A stretch of 64,000 bases of DNA, taken from Pomphorhynchus laevis (lineage: Eukaryota > Acanthocephala > Palaeacanthocephala > Echinorhynchida > Pomphorhynchidae). Of the stretch, positions 44,171 through 55,049 are shown piece by piece. The notes below the pieces were generated by a model. It ran no database searches, was not told where the DNA came from, and worked only from the letters and a program-made list of their open reading frames with translations. Made by a program: the position numbers and the translations under genes. Each line of letters opens with the position of its first letter. Within the stretch, counting starts at the first letter, position 1. The stretch covers positions 62,001 to 126,000 of the forward strand of contig WNNJ02000599.1 of the NCBI GenBank assembly GCA_012934845.2. The letters run 5' to 3'.

Positions 44171-45712
44171 GAAGTTTCTTCGGTTCTGCTGTCATTACCT
44201 AATAAAACCTCTCCTTCTGACCCAATTCCCACTCACTTACTTAAAAATATCTGCACTTTTATCTTACCCTTCCTAACCACATTGTTCAACTCGTCCATCC
44301 GTAGCTGTACATTTCCTTCCATCTGGAAATGCGCCACTGTTCGTCCTATCATCAAAAAGCAATCTCTCGACTCTTCACTACCATCTTCGTACCGTCCAAT
44401 CTCACTTCTCCCAACCCTCTCTAAACTCCTTGAGCGTCTCGTTCTTAAGCAAGTTAATACATATCTCTATTCCTCTAACTTATTTCCTCCCTTCCAAGCC
44501 GCTTTTCGCTCTAATTACTCTACCGAAATTGCATGTCTTAAAGTTTATAACGACTTACTCATATCGCGCGATCATAAATTATGTAGTGTCATAGTTTCTC
44601 TTGATCTATCGTCTGCTTTTGACATCGTCGATCACTCGATTCTTCTCCATCGCCTTCGTCATGATTATGGCTTCTCTTTACCCACTGTATCATGGTTTTC
44701 TTCATATCTATCAAACCGTACATTTCGCGTATATTCTAACTCTTCTCTCTCCCATCCTTCGTCCATTCCGTCCGGTGTTCCGCAAGGCTCCGTATTAGGC
44801 CCTATACTTTTCTCTCTTCTTCTTGGTGATTTGTCTTCGATTTCTCATAAATTTAACTTCCATGTTATGCAATATGCTGATGACATTCTCATCTATGCTC
44901 ATGCACCTGTTTATCGTATTCGCGATCTTAGTGTTTCTGCTTCCGACTGTCTTGTCTCAATTTCCAATCATCTTTCTTCCCTTCGCCTTTCTCTGAATCC
45001 TGATAAATCCAAAATTATGTGGATCCTACCTCGACGCCTCGGCTTCGAACCTCCCTCCGTATCATTAAATTCTACAATTCTTCCTATCGTTGATAATCTC
45101 GTTTTCCTAGGCTTCCATTTTGACAACCGACTTTCACTTAAACCTTTCGTTAGAGATAAAGTACGCTCATCTACCTTGATACTCCGCAACCTCCGTCAAG
45201 TTCGTAGATTGATCGATTTCCCTTCTTGTATGACTCTCATATCATCTCTCCTTTTTTCTAGACTCGATTATTGTCTTAGTCTATTTTCCAACTCACCTAA
45301 ATCCACTCTTCTTCCCCTACAACGCATCGTCAACGCAGCTGTCCGAATTCTCCTCCGTCTTCGTCGTTTTGATCACACATCCTACCATCTTGCTTCTCTC
45401 GATTTGCCTACAATTTATTGTCGTGTTCAAATTCGTCTTCTTATCGTTGCTTTCCGCCTTGTAACTTTTCATACCCCTTCATTTCTCAACCTTCCTTTTC
45501 TTGATAATTCCCGTCCTGTTTACTGTTCCTTGCGTTCCTGTAATTCCCTTCTTTTACATGTCCCAAACTACTCTACCTCCTTTGGACTCCGCTCCTTCCT
45601 GGTGGCTGCTCCTCTATCGTGGAATCATCTGCCCATTCATATACGCCAATCAACTTCCCTGCAGTGCTTCAAACGACAAATCCGATCCCATCTGAACAAT
45701 TTAACTGCTTGA
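44170..45712 (+). CDS. L2-B ORF2, reverse transcriptase (second part)
   Basis: Continues ORF2: SLPNKTSPSDPIPTHLLKNI, then the Met at 44282. RT motifs: WKCATVRPIIKKQSLD, YRPISLLPTLSKLLERLVLK, FQAAFRSNYSTEIACLKVYN, VIVSLDLSSAFDIVDHS (A), GVPQGSVLGPILFSLLLGDL (B), MQYADDILIYAHAPV (C, YADD), LNPDKSKIMW (D), NLVFLGFHFDNRLSL (E). The C-terminal L2 region ends IRQSTSLQCFKRQIRSHLNN. All catalytic Asp residues are present. The assignment to the L2 clade rests on motif wording and this C-terminal block. Confidence 0.92.
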
Positions 45713-45741
45713 CTTTCTCATTTTTGTTTGTGGACTTGTAA

Positions 45742-45758
45742 GCGTACAGCTTGTACGC
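45742..45758 (+). other. L2 3'-terminal hairpin (subfamily B)
   Basis: GCGTAC, loop AGCTT, GTACGC, followed by ATTTGCCACATTAAAT. In subfamily A the same hairpin is GCGTGC/GCACGC, a compensatory A-U to G-C change in both arms. It is probably the RT recognition structure. Confidence 0.8.
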
Positions 45759-45790
45759 ATTTGCCACATTAAATAAATTTGTATTATTAT

Positions 45791-45860
45791 TATTATATTT
45801 AATATATTTAAATATATTTAAATATATATAATATATATTTAATATATTTGGCCCCCTTAA
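45791..45860. repeat. A/T microsatellite tail
   Basis: ATT repeats passing into TATATTTAA-type repeats after the L2-B 3' end. Confidence 0.8.
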
Positions 45861-46455
45861 TTTGTTCTGACTGATCGAGGACGATCTTTCACATCAAACA
45901 AGTTTTAAATTTTTACATCAGTATGGTATTTTGAAGTGGGTCATAGTTCTGGTTACAATCCACGAAGTAATGGTCAAGTTGAGCGATTGAATGGAACATT
46001 ATGGCGAACAATTCAGCTAAGGCTACACGATCTAGAATAGACATTGAATTGATGGGAAGAAATACTTGGCACCGCTCTTCGCTCCATACGCTCTTTACTT
46101 AGTACATCAATCGGCACCATACCTCACGATATATTGTTTTTCCATCCTAGATGTTTTTCTACAACCCAAGAAACATCAAGAAATTTGCAGAAAGAAGATT
46201 ATGTTTTGATTCAAAATTTTAATCGTCAAAATAAAAATGATCAAAAAGTAGTAGATGGTAAGATAATGTACGCAAACGATAACTATTCTCGGGCTACTCT
46301 AAATAATGATCGAGAAGTTGCTGTTGATAATAGGCACATCTGTTACCCTACAATAACTTCAAGCCCCCCACTTGACAAAAATAAACAGAGTGCTGAAGAA
46401 TGTGATATATTCCATATGAAACGTTTATTATTTGTTTCAGATATTTAAATAAAGC
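45860..46455 (+). mobile_element. Old Ty3/gypsy copy, segment 3 (integrase end)
   Basis: The C-terminal half of an integrase and its hydrophilic tail, in the same order and lineage as the element at 3338-7289. It is the expected continuation of segment 2 (36270-37185) after the CR1-like, RT-element and L2-B sequences. Broken, with several breaks. No 3' LTR was recognised beyond it. Confidence 0.7.
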
Positions 46456-46640
46456 TTCTCGAAAGTATGATCTCATTTCAATCATTATTTTCAACGACGA
46501 GCTTATAAAACCTGGAATATACAATCTTTTAATTTTTCATTTTTCTAATATTTAATATTTATTCAAATTAATGACTTATTTGATTTTGCCTTATTGAGAC
46601 ATCTTTTTGATTTTACATAGACAGCTTCTACGCCAAACAA
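46456..46640. other. AT-rich spacer
   Basis: No gene or repeat recognised. Confidence 0.5.
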
Positions 46641-46681
46641 TTTCGTAAATATGATATTAGTTATTACTACAAGATAATAAC

Positions 46682-46862
46682 ATGCAAGATAATAACATAC
46701 AATTGAATGGCCATTTTATTATTATAGCAAAGAAGAATAGAGCTACTAAGAATGTTCACCCGCAGCTTAAGGACAGCCAACAACGAAGCTGGCTGTCTTA
46801 CATCGAGAAACGAATTGGATGCAATAACAAGGACTGCAATGCTTGGAATCAAGTTGTCAGTC
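46682..46862 (+). pseudogene. LINE ORF1-like N-terminus with Cys motif
   Basis: A short frame reading ...QQRSWLSYIEKRIGCNNKDC, then NAWNQVV. The spacing C-x4-C-x-W matches the first half of the PHD-like finger in L2/CR1 ORF1 (CDSKDCDVW, CSNSACGCW). The second half is missing and the frame passes straight into a minisatellite. It is probably a truncated LINE leader or ORF1 start. Confidence 0.5.
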
Positions 46863-47035
46863 CATTCGTTCAAACCGTTCGTTCAGACCATTCGTTCAGA
46901 CCATTCGTTCAGACCGTTCTTTCAAACTGTTAGTTTAGATCATTCGTTAAGTACGTTCGTAAAGTACGTTCGTTTAGACCGATCGTTTAGTATGTTCATT
47001 TAGTCCGTGCATTCAGTCCGTTCGTTCCATCCAAT
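46860..47035. repeat. 13-bp degenerate minisatellite (TTCGTTCAGACC)
   Basis: About a dozen copies of a 12-14 bp unit close to GTTCGTTCAGACC. The first few are nearly perfect (46866-46918) and later ones drift (TCGTTTAGACC, TCATTTAGTCC, GCATTCAGTCC). Confidence 0.85.
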
Positions 47036-47640
47036 TGATAAACTTGTATTGTTTATACTACCCTCCTCCTTTCTCAGCACCGGCTTGGAACCGGCCATTG
47101 AGGAGATACTTTTTCTTTTTTATCCTTATTATTGAAAAGCTATGTAATGGTCCTATAATTTAATGGTCCTTATATGAAACAAAAGGACCGATTATTTAAA
47201 TTAAAAGCATAATTGTGTGAGCATAATTATTTTATTTATTAATAACTATTTGTTAAATTTTTATAAAAAATAAAAATGCAGATTTTAAACCGCTTGTCCT
47301 CAACCTGGAAAATTTTTTAGTGTATAGCGATCTGTAATACTTGATTTGGCAAATATTCTGAATATTTACATTAAAGCCGATTTTGATTTTTGTGATAAGT
47401 TTCCACATCGGAAACTCGCATATTTCTTTTATTTGAAGCATATTTTCATTATTTACATTATGAAAATAAGTTTATCATTTGATATTTTTAAGCTATCAGA
47501 TTGTTTTACATAATTTTAATAGTAATATGGTACACTGAGAGAATCATTTTATTCTGCTAATATTGAGATGGCTGTTTTCAAAAGCCAAGTAGCTAATGTT
47601 TCTATCAAAAACTAACATATTATTTTATAGCAAAAATATT
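47036..47640. other. Spacer with no supported gene
   Basis: A/T-rich, with only short chance frames. A word pair ACCGGC/GCCGGT near 47085-47097 is a small palindrome (CCGGCTTGGAACCGG). Nothing else stands out. Confidence 0.5.
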
Positions 47641-47649
47641 TCGTATTTG

Positions 47650-48606
47650 TTTTTAAGCTTTATAGAACTTTTTTTAAGCTTTATAGGACTTGTTTTTAAG
47701 CTTTATAGAATATGAATTTGTTCATAACTGTGTAAAAACTAAATCTAAACAATATAAATATATGAAATATATGTTTCGATACATTGATGATATATGTGTA
47801 TTTAATTCTAATAATTTTTATTCAATTAGTGAACACATTTATCCAGAAAGCCTTATTCTTAACAAAACCAATATTAATGATAAGAGAAGGTGTATATCTA
47901 GATATGAACATTAAATTAACATTAACTAAAACTACTATTAATTTATATCGTAAAGATGACATATTTAAATTTACAAGAAACATATTTTTGCATGAGCATT
48001 CATGCATACCATATAATATAAAATATAATACATTAAATAATGAAATTTTAAGAATTGCAACAATATGTAATGATATTGGCTTTCTTCAAAATCATTTAAA
48101 TAATTTAATAGATACATATTTTAAACTAGGTTACTATAAAAATAACATCAAGCAGAAAATAGTAAAATATATAAATCAACACAATAATATAAAGAATAAA
48201 TTTAAACTCTTAAGTGGCAAATTTTTATGGATGGATAATAAATAATATACTTTGCATTAGAATAAGATACTAGATAGTTATTTCAGAGGAAATACATCAT
48301 TAGCATGTATTTGGCCCCGCTGCTATGTTGGGTAGAGGAGTTAGGGGCCGAAACCTGATAGCATAGCAGTTCCTCCTGATGACCTCTAATTATTATTCTG
48401 ATACAACGTCTGTTATTTATTAGTCAATTCATAAAAATGACGTTTATTTTAAATTTTATTTATTTATTTTATTTTTTAACTTGATTTAAATTATAGAAAA
48501 TCTAAAAACAATTATTAATTTTATTATTTAATTATTAAATTTTGATTTAGCATTATTATGTTTTGTTTATTTTATAATTAAATACGTAGACTCAGTTAGC
48601 TGATTT
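47650..48606 (+). mobile_element. Penelope-like element 3' end with repeated 5' junction
   Basis: A 5'-truncated PLE from RT motif B/C onward: SFIEYEFVHNCVKTKSKQYK, YMFRYIDDICVFN, then VYLDMNIKL and the C-terminus ending LLSGKFLWMDNK. One extra base near 47885 (GATAAGAGAAGG versus GATAAAGAAGG) shifts the frame. The 3' module (about 48265-48400) and terminus are intact. At the 5' junction the words TTTTTAAGCTTTATAG occur three times (47655-47710) although the full element has them once. Confidence 0.9.
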
Positions 48607-49065
48607 AATTTGTAAATAATTGAGTTATTTGTTTGTAATTACTCTATTCTAAGATACTCTATTACTCATTCGTTTAAAATAATAAATATTTATATTATTA
48701 TGTTATAATTACTAGTTTATAATATCAAGATCAATAAAACATTTATTTTTTGATATTCCGCTAGCTACTGCTATCATCAGTGTTTCAGATGATGAATCTT
48801 TACATGAATAAATTTATAAAAATATATTTGTGTTTTATTAATTCTGCTCCAAAATTTAAAATTAAAAATGTATTCTAAAATATTTAAAATTTAAAAAATG
48901 CTCATTATTTATGATAATTATTTATTTTGTAATTATTTTATGAACATGTAGCTTTATAATCATATAAGTGAATTGCATAATATTTTGTAAGCATGTAGTC
49001 TGTCTAATTATCGTAGTTCAAGTTTAAATCGTTGTATGTCTAATTAGTTTGAATTTTCTTTGCAG
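48607..49065. promoter_or_regulatory. A/T-rich upstream region of host gene, ends in splice acceptor
   Basis: A non-coding region directly upstream of the large host frame. It ends with a pyrimidine-rich tract and acceptor (TTTTCTTTGCAG) immediately followed by the ATG at 49066. So either a 5' exon lies upstream, or a spliced leader is added here; I cannot choose between them. No TATA-type element can be singled out in such A/T-rich DNA. Confidence 0.5.
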
Positions 49066-52000
49066 ATGTCGTCAAATGATTTATACCGACGGATTATCAA
49101 TTTATGGGACACTCCACGTTATCGCAGCAAATCGATGCTTTCTCAACTACGACCAATTCCCGGGTCGGCTGATAAGGCTATAAGCGAGAATATATTACAG
49201 TACATCAGTAAATCAACTTTAGATCAAATTTTCATTACTAGTAAAGATAATGATGTATCCAAGGATAACAGCGTAGGCGATGAAGATTACCAGCAGTCAG
49301 ATGATTCTTCATCGATTGATTCGGATTTTAGTTTCCATAAGCTGGATCTGTCGTCGTCATCAGATGATGAATACTGCGTATATACGAATAATGTTGAGGT
49401 AAGCAAGGTTATGAAGCGTATCCTGTCAAATATCGATTCGTCAGATTTTGGGCAGCTTAATGTTGCCGATGACATATTCGTGTGTAGGCAAAATGTAAAT
49501 CGCTTATCTCAAGTGATTATGCAATTAAAACATTGTCAGGATAACTCTATCGAAACGGATAGAAATGCGATGATTGACAGAGTATTGCGAAAAAAACGTA
49601 TTCAAAATAAGTTGATATCTAATTTATCGAGATTGGTCGGCGCAATGACTCGAATGAGTATCACTGATTCAATTACTACTCAGATAATCAATGATGACGA
49701 GCTCATGCAGATACCGTACAAGTGTTCAAGAAAAGATCGTCACGATCATGCGCCGAAGAAGCAACACCATCATGATATTCGAAGAAGGAGAGAACGCGAA
49801 CGTCGACGTCGACGTAAACGCAGACATCATCAGAAGCGACAAGTTAAGGAGGACGCTCGTAATATAATAGAGCATAAAAAGGATATGGACGATTTTTGTA
49901 ATTCATCTGGAGAATCTGAAATCGAACAAAGGGTTAATCAACGTCGAAAGCGTTGGCAGGAAATGGAAGCTGCCAGAGATAGTGCCTCCGAAAAAATATT
50001 TATCCCAACCAGTACTCTTGGTAATAATCCAGATTTGTTAGCAGGGGAAGCTAATAACACATTCGAAGAACCTAAAATGGCCTCGTATACCGCTGCTTTT
50101 GGCCATTATCATCATCGTAGATCAGATAATAACAAGATGCAAAGTGCAAATATGACCACTGCGGCAGATATTCCTATTGAGTTGCATAAACCTTTGAAGC
50201 ATGTAAAACCTAAAATATCAATCAGCTTGAATTTAGCTCATCCGATAGCTGCAGCACCAGTATTGAATAGAAATTTGTATTTGCAACAACAAAACGATGC
50301 TCACAAGCCTATTCAAGATGAAAATTCATCCGAACAGCTAAGCAATCTTTACTCCTCTGTCAAGTTTCCTTACCCTGTAATAAACGACCAGCGTGATTTA
50401 AACACTGTTACAAAGGTTCTAAACGTGAAGAAACGTGAAGTGGAATTACGCTTGAATGACACTGTTTACCAGTTAAATACTCAGGCTGAAACTCAGCCAG
50501 ATAGTGAAATTACTGCTCGGTTACGGCAAGCCACTGATACATTAAGAAGTCAAGTGCGTCGAATGGATACACAGCTTGATTATGTCCAGACTAGGAAAGA
50601 AATTGAACGATTAAAGCTTACTCCATGCAAAACTCAGAAGGATAAAGAAGATGCTAAGAAACAGATAACCAGTTTAATTAACAGAATGGGTCGCTTACAT
50701 CAGACAATGAAAGAAGCGAATCGACAGCATTTAAAAAACCATCTTAAAGATCATCCACACCATGCTATCATAGGTAATAATAGTGGAAGCAGTGTATGTG
50801 GTTTAGACAGAAGCACTGCTTTCAGTATAGATACTCCGCCTCAGACGTTACCTCCTAATTGTAGTGTATCAGACACAATGCAGCAGCAAGATGAACCAAA
50901 ACGCAAAAAGAAAAAACTTGAAACTGAAAAGAAAGGACTTGCAAACATAAAATCAAAGATCACAGACCTTATCAGCGGAAATCCAGGCCAGATTCAGGCG
51001 AACGTCACAGCTTCAGGTAAGAAACATCGTAAGTCTGGTTTGAATACTAGCAACAATAGTTCTACAACAAATGCAAATATGAATGCATGTACAACCGAAG
51101 CAGCGATGACCATTGAAAATCATCAGTCTTCTAGCCACGATGATTTCATGAAAATGCTGAGCACAGATGAAGACCTAAAAAACAAGGTATGCATCCAGAT
51201 TAACGCATTAGCTGGTGATAATCCGGTAATGAAAGTTTTAACTGCAGAAGCGCAGAAGAGACTCGGTGCCCCAAGCAATCCATCATCAATCGGCAATGAA
51301 CATAAAGATGTTGATGAAAGATCATTTAATCAACAAGTTTTCATTAACCCTACCATTGGATCCACTGCGGGAAACCTATCATCACCTATGCCGATTACTA
51401 CTGCAGTAAACAATATGGCTCACCAATCTAGTTGTGCTGATGTTCTTTCATCTATGATAAGTAGTCAGCCTTTCCTATTTAAAAATCAAGAAGCATATTC
51501 TGGAAGAATGGCTAGTGATCAGATGAATCTGCAGCAACCTTACACGATTTCGCTAACATCACCAGCAACATATACCGCCAATCAACATCTATTTAGTGAT
51601 ATATCAAATGAACCAGCGATAAGCAATAATCCGGTTGCAATACAGCATAAACAATATGAGACCCCTGGTATTGAAACATTTTATGAAACTACCACCGGTG
51701 ATGAAAACAACGTAATTGACAACTCATCAACAGATGAAGATAATGATAATTGTCAAGATAGGGCCGAGGAAGTTTACGCAGGATTTCCTTTTCATCATCC
51801 CGATATGCACACGCAGAAATGCAGTCTTCCCAGCGTTACTAGTGGTTTGTTTGTTCCAAATGCAATGGCAAGATTAAATGCAGATTACGCCGATATATCG
51901 GGTCTTAACTGGACAATGAACGAAGTTAGCCGACTGTTGTCGAAATTGGATACAAAATGTTGTATAATTGGTGGTCCGTATATTGGACGATCTTCCCATT

Positions 52001-52080
52001 ACCGACCAGCAACTCAAAATAGTCACAGGCTAGCCCCGTTTTCTTCTTTAAGTTCACTTTTATTTACTGAATGTGATTAA
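49066..52080 (+). CDS. Large host protein, low complexity with coiled coil (unrecognised)
   Basis: A single uninterrupted frame of 1,004 codons. I start it at the ATG that directly follows the acceptor CTTTGCAG, not at the TTG two codons earlier. Visible parts: N-terminus SSNDLYRRIINLWDTPRYRS; an acidic Ser/Asp region (about residues 68-110); a helical stretch with NRLSQVIMQLKHCQ (about 145-160); a very basic Arg/His block (about 221-262) that could be a nuclear signal; a predicted coiled coil (about 445-560, heptad-like Leu/Val spacing with RKEIERLKL); a Lys block (KRKKKKLETEKKGL, about 610); then Asn/Ser/His-rich disordered sequence and a folded-looking C-terminus (SGLNWTMNEVSRLLSKLD). There is no signal peptide or membrane segment. 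I do not recognise the family; a centrosomal or nuclear scaffold is a guess from composition only. It has no similarity to element proteins here. It is flanked by PLE tails and is itself undamaged, which implies selection. Confidence 0.8.
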   Translation: MSSNDLYRRIINLWDTPRYRSKSMLSQLRPIPGSADKAISENILQYISKSTLDQIFITSKDNDVSKDNSVGDEDYQQSDDSSSIDSDFSFHKLDLSSSSDDEYCVYTNNVEVSKVMKRILSNIDSSDFGQLNVADDIFVCRQNVNRLSQVIMQLKHCQDNSIETDRNAMIDRVLRKKRIQNKLISNLSRLVGAMTRMSITDSITTQIINDDELMQIPYKCSRKDRHDHAPKKQHHHDIRRRRERERRRRRKRRHHQKRQVKEDARNIIEHKKDMDDFCNSSGESEIEQRVNQRRKRWQEMEAARDSASEKIFIPTSTLGNNPDLLAGEANNTFEEPKMASYTAAFGHYHHRRSDNNKMQSANMTTAADIPIELHKPLKHVKPKISISLNLAHPIAAAPVLNRNLYLQQQNDAHKPIQDENSSEQLSNLYSSVKFPYPVINDQRDLNTVTKVLNVKKREVELRLNDTVYQLNTQAETQPDSEITARLRQATDTLRSQVRRMDTQLDYVQTRKEIERLKLTPCKTQKDKEDAKKQITSLINRMGRLHQTMKEANRQHLKNHLKDHPHHAIIGNNSGSSVCGLDRSTAFSIDTPPQTLPPNCSVSDTMQQQDEPKRKKKKLETEKKGLANIKSKITDLISGNPGQIQANVTASGKKHRKSGLNTSNNSSTTNANMNACTTEAAMTIENHQSSSHDDFMKMLSTDEDLKNKVCIQINALAGDNPVMKVLTAEAQKRLGAPSNPSSIGNEHKDVDERSFNQQVFINPTIGSTAGNLSSPMPITTAVNNMAHQSSCADVLSSMISSQPFLFKNQEAYSGRMASDQMNLQQPYTISLTSPATYTANQHLFSDISNEPAISNNPVAIQHKQYETPGIETFYETTTGDENNVIDNSSTDEDNDNCQDRAEEVYAGFPFHHPDMHTQKCSLPSVTSGLFVPNAMARLNADYADISGLNWTMNEVSRLLSKLDTKCCIIGGPYIGRSSHYRPATQNSHRLAPFSSLSSLLFTECD

Positions 52081-53164
52081 CATAATCATTAAGCATGCAT
52101 TGTGTATATTTGTGGTATAAAGTTTGTTTTGTGATTACTATTTAAATTACATAAGATTACATTATAGCCTGTTATAATGGAAGCTCAGGTATTTACTCAA
52201 ATATTTTTCCAATAATCTTACTGAAACTAATATTACCAAAATATTTCGCTAATTAAAATTAATTCAATCTTATAACAATTACGATAAATGTTAATTTTAA
52301 ATATTCGAAAGTTCCAAGTTTTTTGATATTCTTTTGATACTCTTGGTCACTAAAAATTCTCACAATCGTCAATTTTAAAATATTAGAAAATATTTACAAC
52401 TTAAGCAAACACTTAAACACACAGACGCTGCACACCTGAAGTAATAATTATTGTTCTTTTAGGTCGAATTCGTATGTATTGCGCATTCTTCCGGTTTATT
52501 TGTTTATCGTACATTCTTCCGGGGACAATTTATCATTCCTTTTATTGTTACTAGGAACTGTTATGAATTTTTTATTAGTTGATTAAAAAGCAATTTATAC
52601 TTGTAATTACGCAATTTAGTTACACGATTAGATATTGTTACATTTATATACATACCAGTAATCTTTAAAAGTTACCAACTGACAAGACTTAGTCAATGTA
52701 GAGGAATTAGAATATGCTATTGATCAGTAAATAATCTTCCTTCATTACAGAAAATCCGATAAAAAATAATTGGTAAATTAATTTCCAAATTAATTTGTTT
52801 GACCGAAAAGTTGTATAGAAATAAGCCATTTGTATCTCTCGTCTATTAATGTGTATGTTATGATATAAAGAATATTAATATATTATTATATACGATTTTA
52901 TGCAATTTATTATAATATCAATATTGTTTTTATGATGCTTTTAATACAAGAAATCTTTAGATACCTCTTGTTCCGTAATATGGTGTTTTACTGTCAATTA
53001 TAGAAAAAAGGGTCTTGACTGGTTTGTTAAACTGGTTTGTAACGATACGTAAAAAATATTAAGATTTGCTCTTATATGTATGTTTTAAGATAAACAACGA
53101 GACTTTTGGTTTGTTATTAATAATACATAGTAGTATTGTTTTGTAAATTGTAGAATTATAATTA
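52081..53164. other. A/T-rich 3' flank of host gene
   Basis: No open frame of note. It presumably contains the 3' untranslated region. I could not single out a polyadenylation site. Confidence 0.5.
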
Positions 53165-53700
53165 AAAAATCCATTAAATCAGATCAGCTAACTGAGTCTA
53201 CGTATTTAATATAATTGTAAAATAAACAAAACATAATAATGCTAAATCAAAATTTAATAATTAAATAATAAAATTAATAATTGTTTTTAGATTTTCTATA
53301 ATTTAAATCAAGTTAAAAAATAAAAATAAAAAATAAAATATAAAATTTAAAATAAACGTCATTTTTATGAATTGACTTAAATACACATATATCATCAATG
53401 TATCGAAACATAAAAATAATTGTTTAGATTTAGACGTTGTATCAGAATAAGAATTAAAGGTGATAAGGAGAAACTGCTATGCTATCAGGTTTCGGCACCT
53501 AACTCCTCTACCTAGCATAGCAGCATGGCCAAATACATGCTAATGATGTATTTCCTCTGAAATAACTATCTAGTATCTTATTCTAATACAAAGTATATTA
53601 TTTATTATCCATCCATAAAAATTTGCCACTTAAGAGTTTAAATTTATTCTTTATATTATTGTGTTGATTTATATATTTTCTATTTTCTGCTTTATTTTAT
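53165..53700 (-). mobile_element. Penelope-like element 3' end with ORF patch in its UTR
   Basis: The terminus, AT-rich tail, 3' module and the last 40 or so codons of the PLE ORF are present. Within the tail, at about 53378-53432, sits a piece of the RT coding region (complement of the YIDDICVF segment and of TTTAGATT sequence near it), replacing about 10 nt of normal tail. The 3' module is worn: GGCACC versus GGCCCC in helix a. Confidence 0.85.
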
Positions 53701-53879
53701 CTATAAGTCACATATAAAATCAGTCTTATAAAAATCCATAGAATTTAAGAATGATAATGCATATTTTATACTATATATAAGTAAAAAATAAATAATTATA
53801 AATAATAAATAATTATATAAGGTTTTTTACAATTTATATTTATATAACGATAAAATTTATTATTTAAATTTTAAATATA

Positions 53880-54045
53880 AGTCAATTTTTATGAATTGGA
53901 TAATAAATAACATTTGATTTGTCATAATAAGGATTAAAGGTTATCAGAAGGAAATGCTATGCTATCAGGTTTCGGCCCCCAATTTCTCGACCCAGCATAT
54001 CAGCGGGGAAAATACATGCTAATGACATGTTCGCTACAATCGGAG
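53880..54045 (-). mobile_element. Decayed Penelope-like 3' module
   Basis: A second, older PLE tail directly beside the previous one. It keeps GAAATGCTATGCTATCAGG and TTTCGGCCCCCAA but has lost most of the pairing, and ends near 54045. Confidence 0.75.
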
Positions 54046-55049
54046 CAAGCCGATTGTAATCAGCTTTTATAATTTTTAAAATTTAAAATTGAAATTTTAA
54101 ATAAAAAAATTTTTAACTATTGATTACGCGCCTGTGATTATATTATAATTATATAATGATATAGTACAATGATGAAACATAAATTGTATTTTATATCCGA
54201 TTTTATTGAAATTTACTTATGATCTACTATTAATACACGAAATACTGCGATGAATTAATTTTATTTGATTTGTCACTATATTTATAACGGTTTTTTTAAA
54301 GTTGATATTTTATAGAAAGAAATTCAATGGTCGGCATTAACAAGTCATCAGTACAGGAAGGTTTTATTGTTACACGGTTGTAATTTACAAATCGTGCATT
54401 TTAGATCTTAGAAAACTATTACCTATGTCTAATGAAACAAAGATGAAAGTAAAAACTTTAGAGGATGAATTGAGAATTGGTAATTGATTAGTCAGTGGCT
54501 TAAACATCTATTTTGATGTAAACTGAACATTCTTAATTTTTAAATTAATTGTAACGCTTCTTTAATCAGAACAAAAAAGGTCTGAAAATTTATTTCTTTT
54601 GAAATAGTTGATGATCTATCCATCTTCAGAAAATTACCTTAATTTTCTAAGTTAATTTCCTTAATTACCTTGTAATTTTCTATATTATATTAATTTTCTA
54701 TATTTTTATATTATATGATATATATTATGTAAAATAATTTCATAAGATTTGATTGCTATTGTTTGATGTGAGTTGAGAATCAATTTTAAATGATTTAAAA
54801 TGAATTTAATAAATTTATTAAGATTCTTCGAAAAAATTCTTCAGAAAATTCTTTAGAAAATTTTCGAAGATGCTAACAGAGGTTAGCGAAATATCAAATA
54901 AAATGTTCCTTATTTGATCCAGCTCCAATAATTCTTTATCAATAATGGATAATTTTCAACTATTTAAAAAAGTTCAGATTGTTTAACTGATTACAATGTC
55001 ATTGAAAATGTCTACAAATAGTAGGCGAAGTATTGGAAGAATTAATTCT
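54046..55049. other. A/T-rich spacer
   Basis: No gene. There are local imperfect repeats of TTAATTTTCTA (about 54640-54710) and TTCTTCAGAAAATTCTT (about 54820-54870). Confidence 0.5.

Larger units (their letters stand above)
40900..45790 (+). mobile_element. L2-like LINE (subfamily B), full-length organisation
   Basis: Leader with a 20-bp tandem repeat, ORF1 (41110-42436), ORF2 (42398-45712, interrupted by an inverted L2-B 3' fragment), 3' hairpin (45742-45758) and an ATT-repeat tail. The two ORFs overlap by about 38 nt. Apart from the insertion and one frame change in ORF1 the copy is intact, so the family was recently active. It is inserted between segments of the old gypsy copy. Confidence 0.9.

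Noticed and set aside
42398-45712. Host gene with an intron at 43766-44170
   Set aside because: The interrupting segment is a reversed L2-B 3' end, has no splice sites in the right sense, and the flanking protein is L2 ORF2.
54046-55049. Possible non-coding RNA in A/T-rich repeats
   Set aside because: Only weak imperfect repeats were seen, with no stable stem or conserved box.
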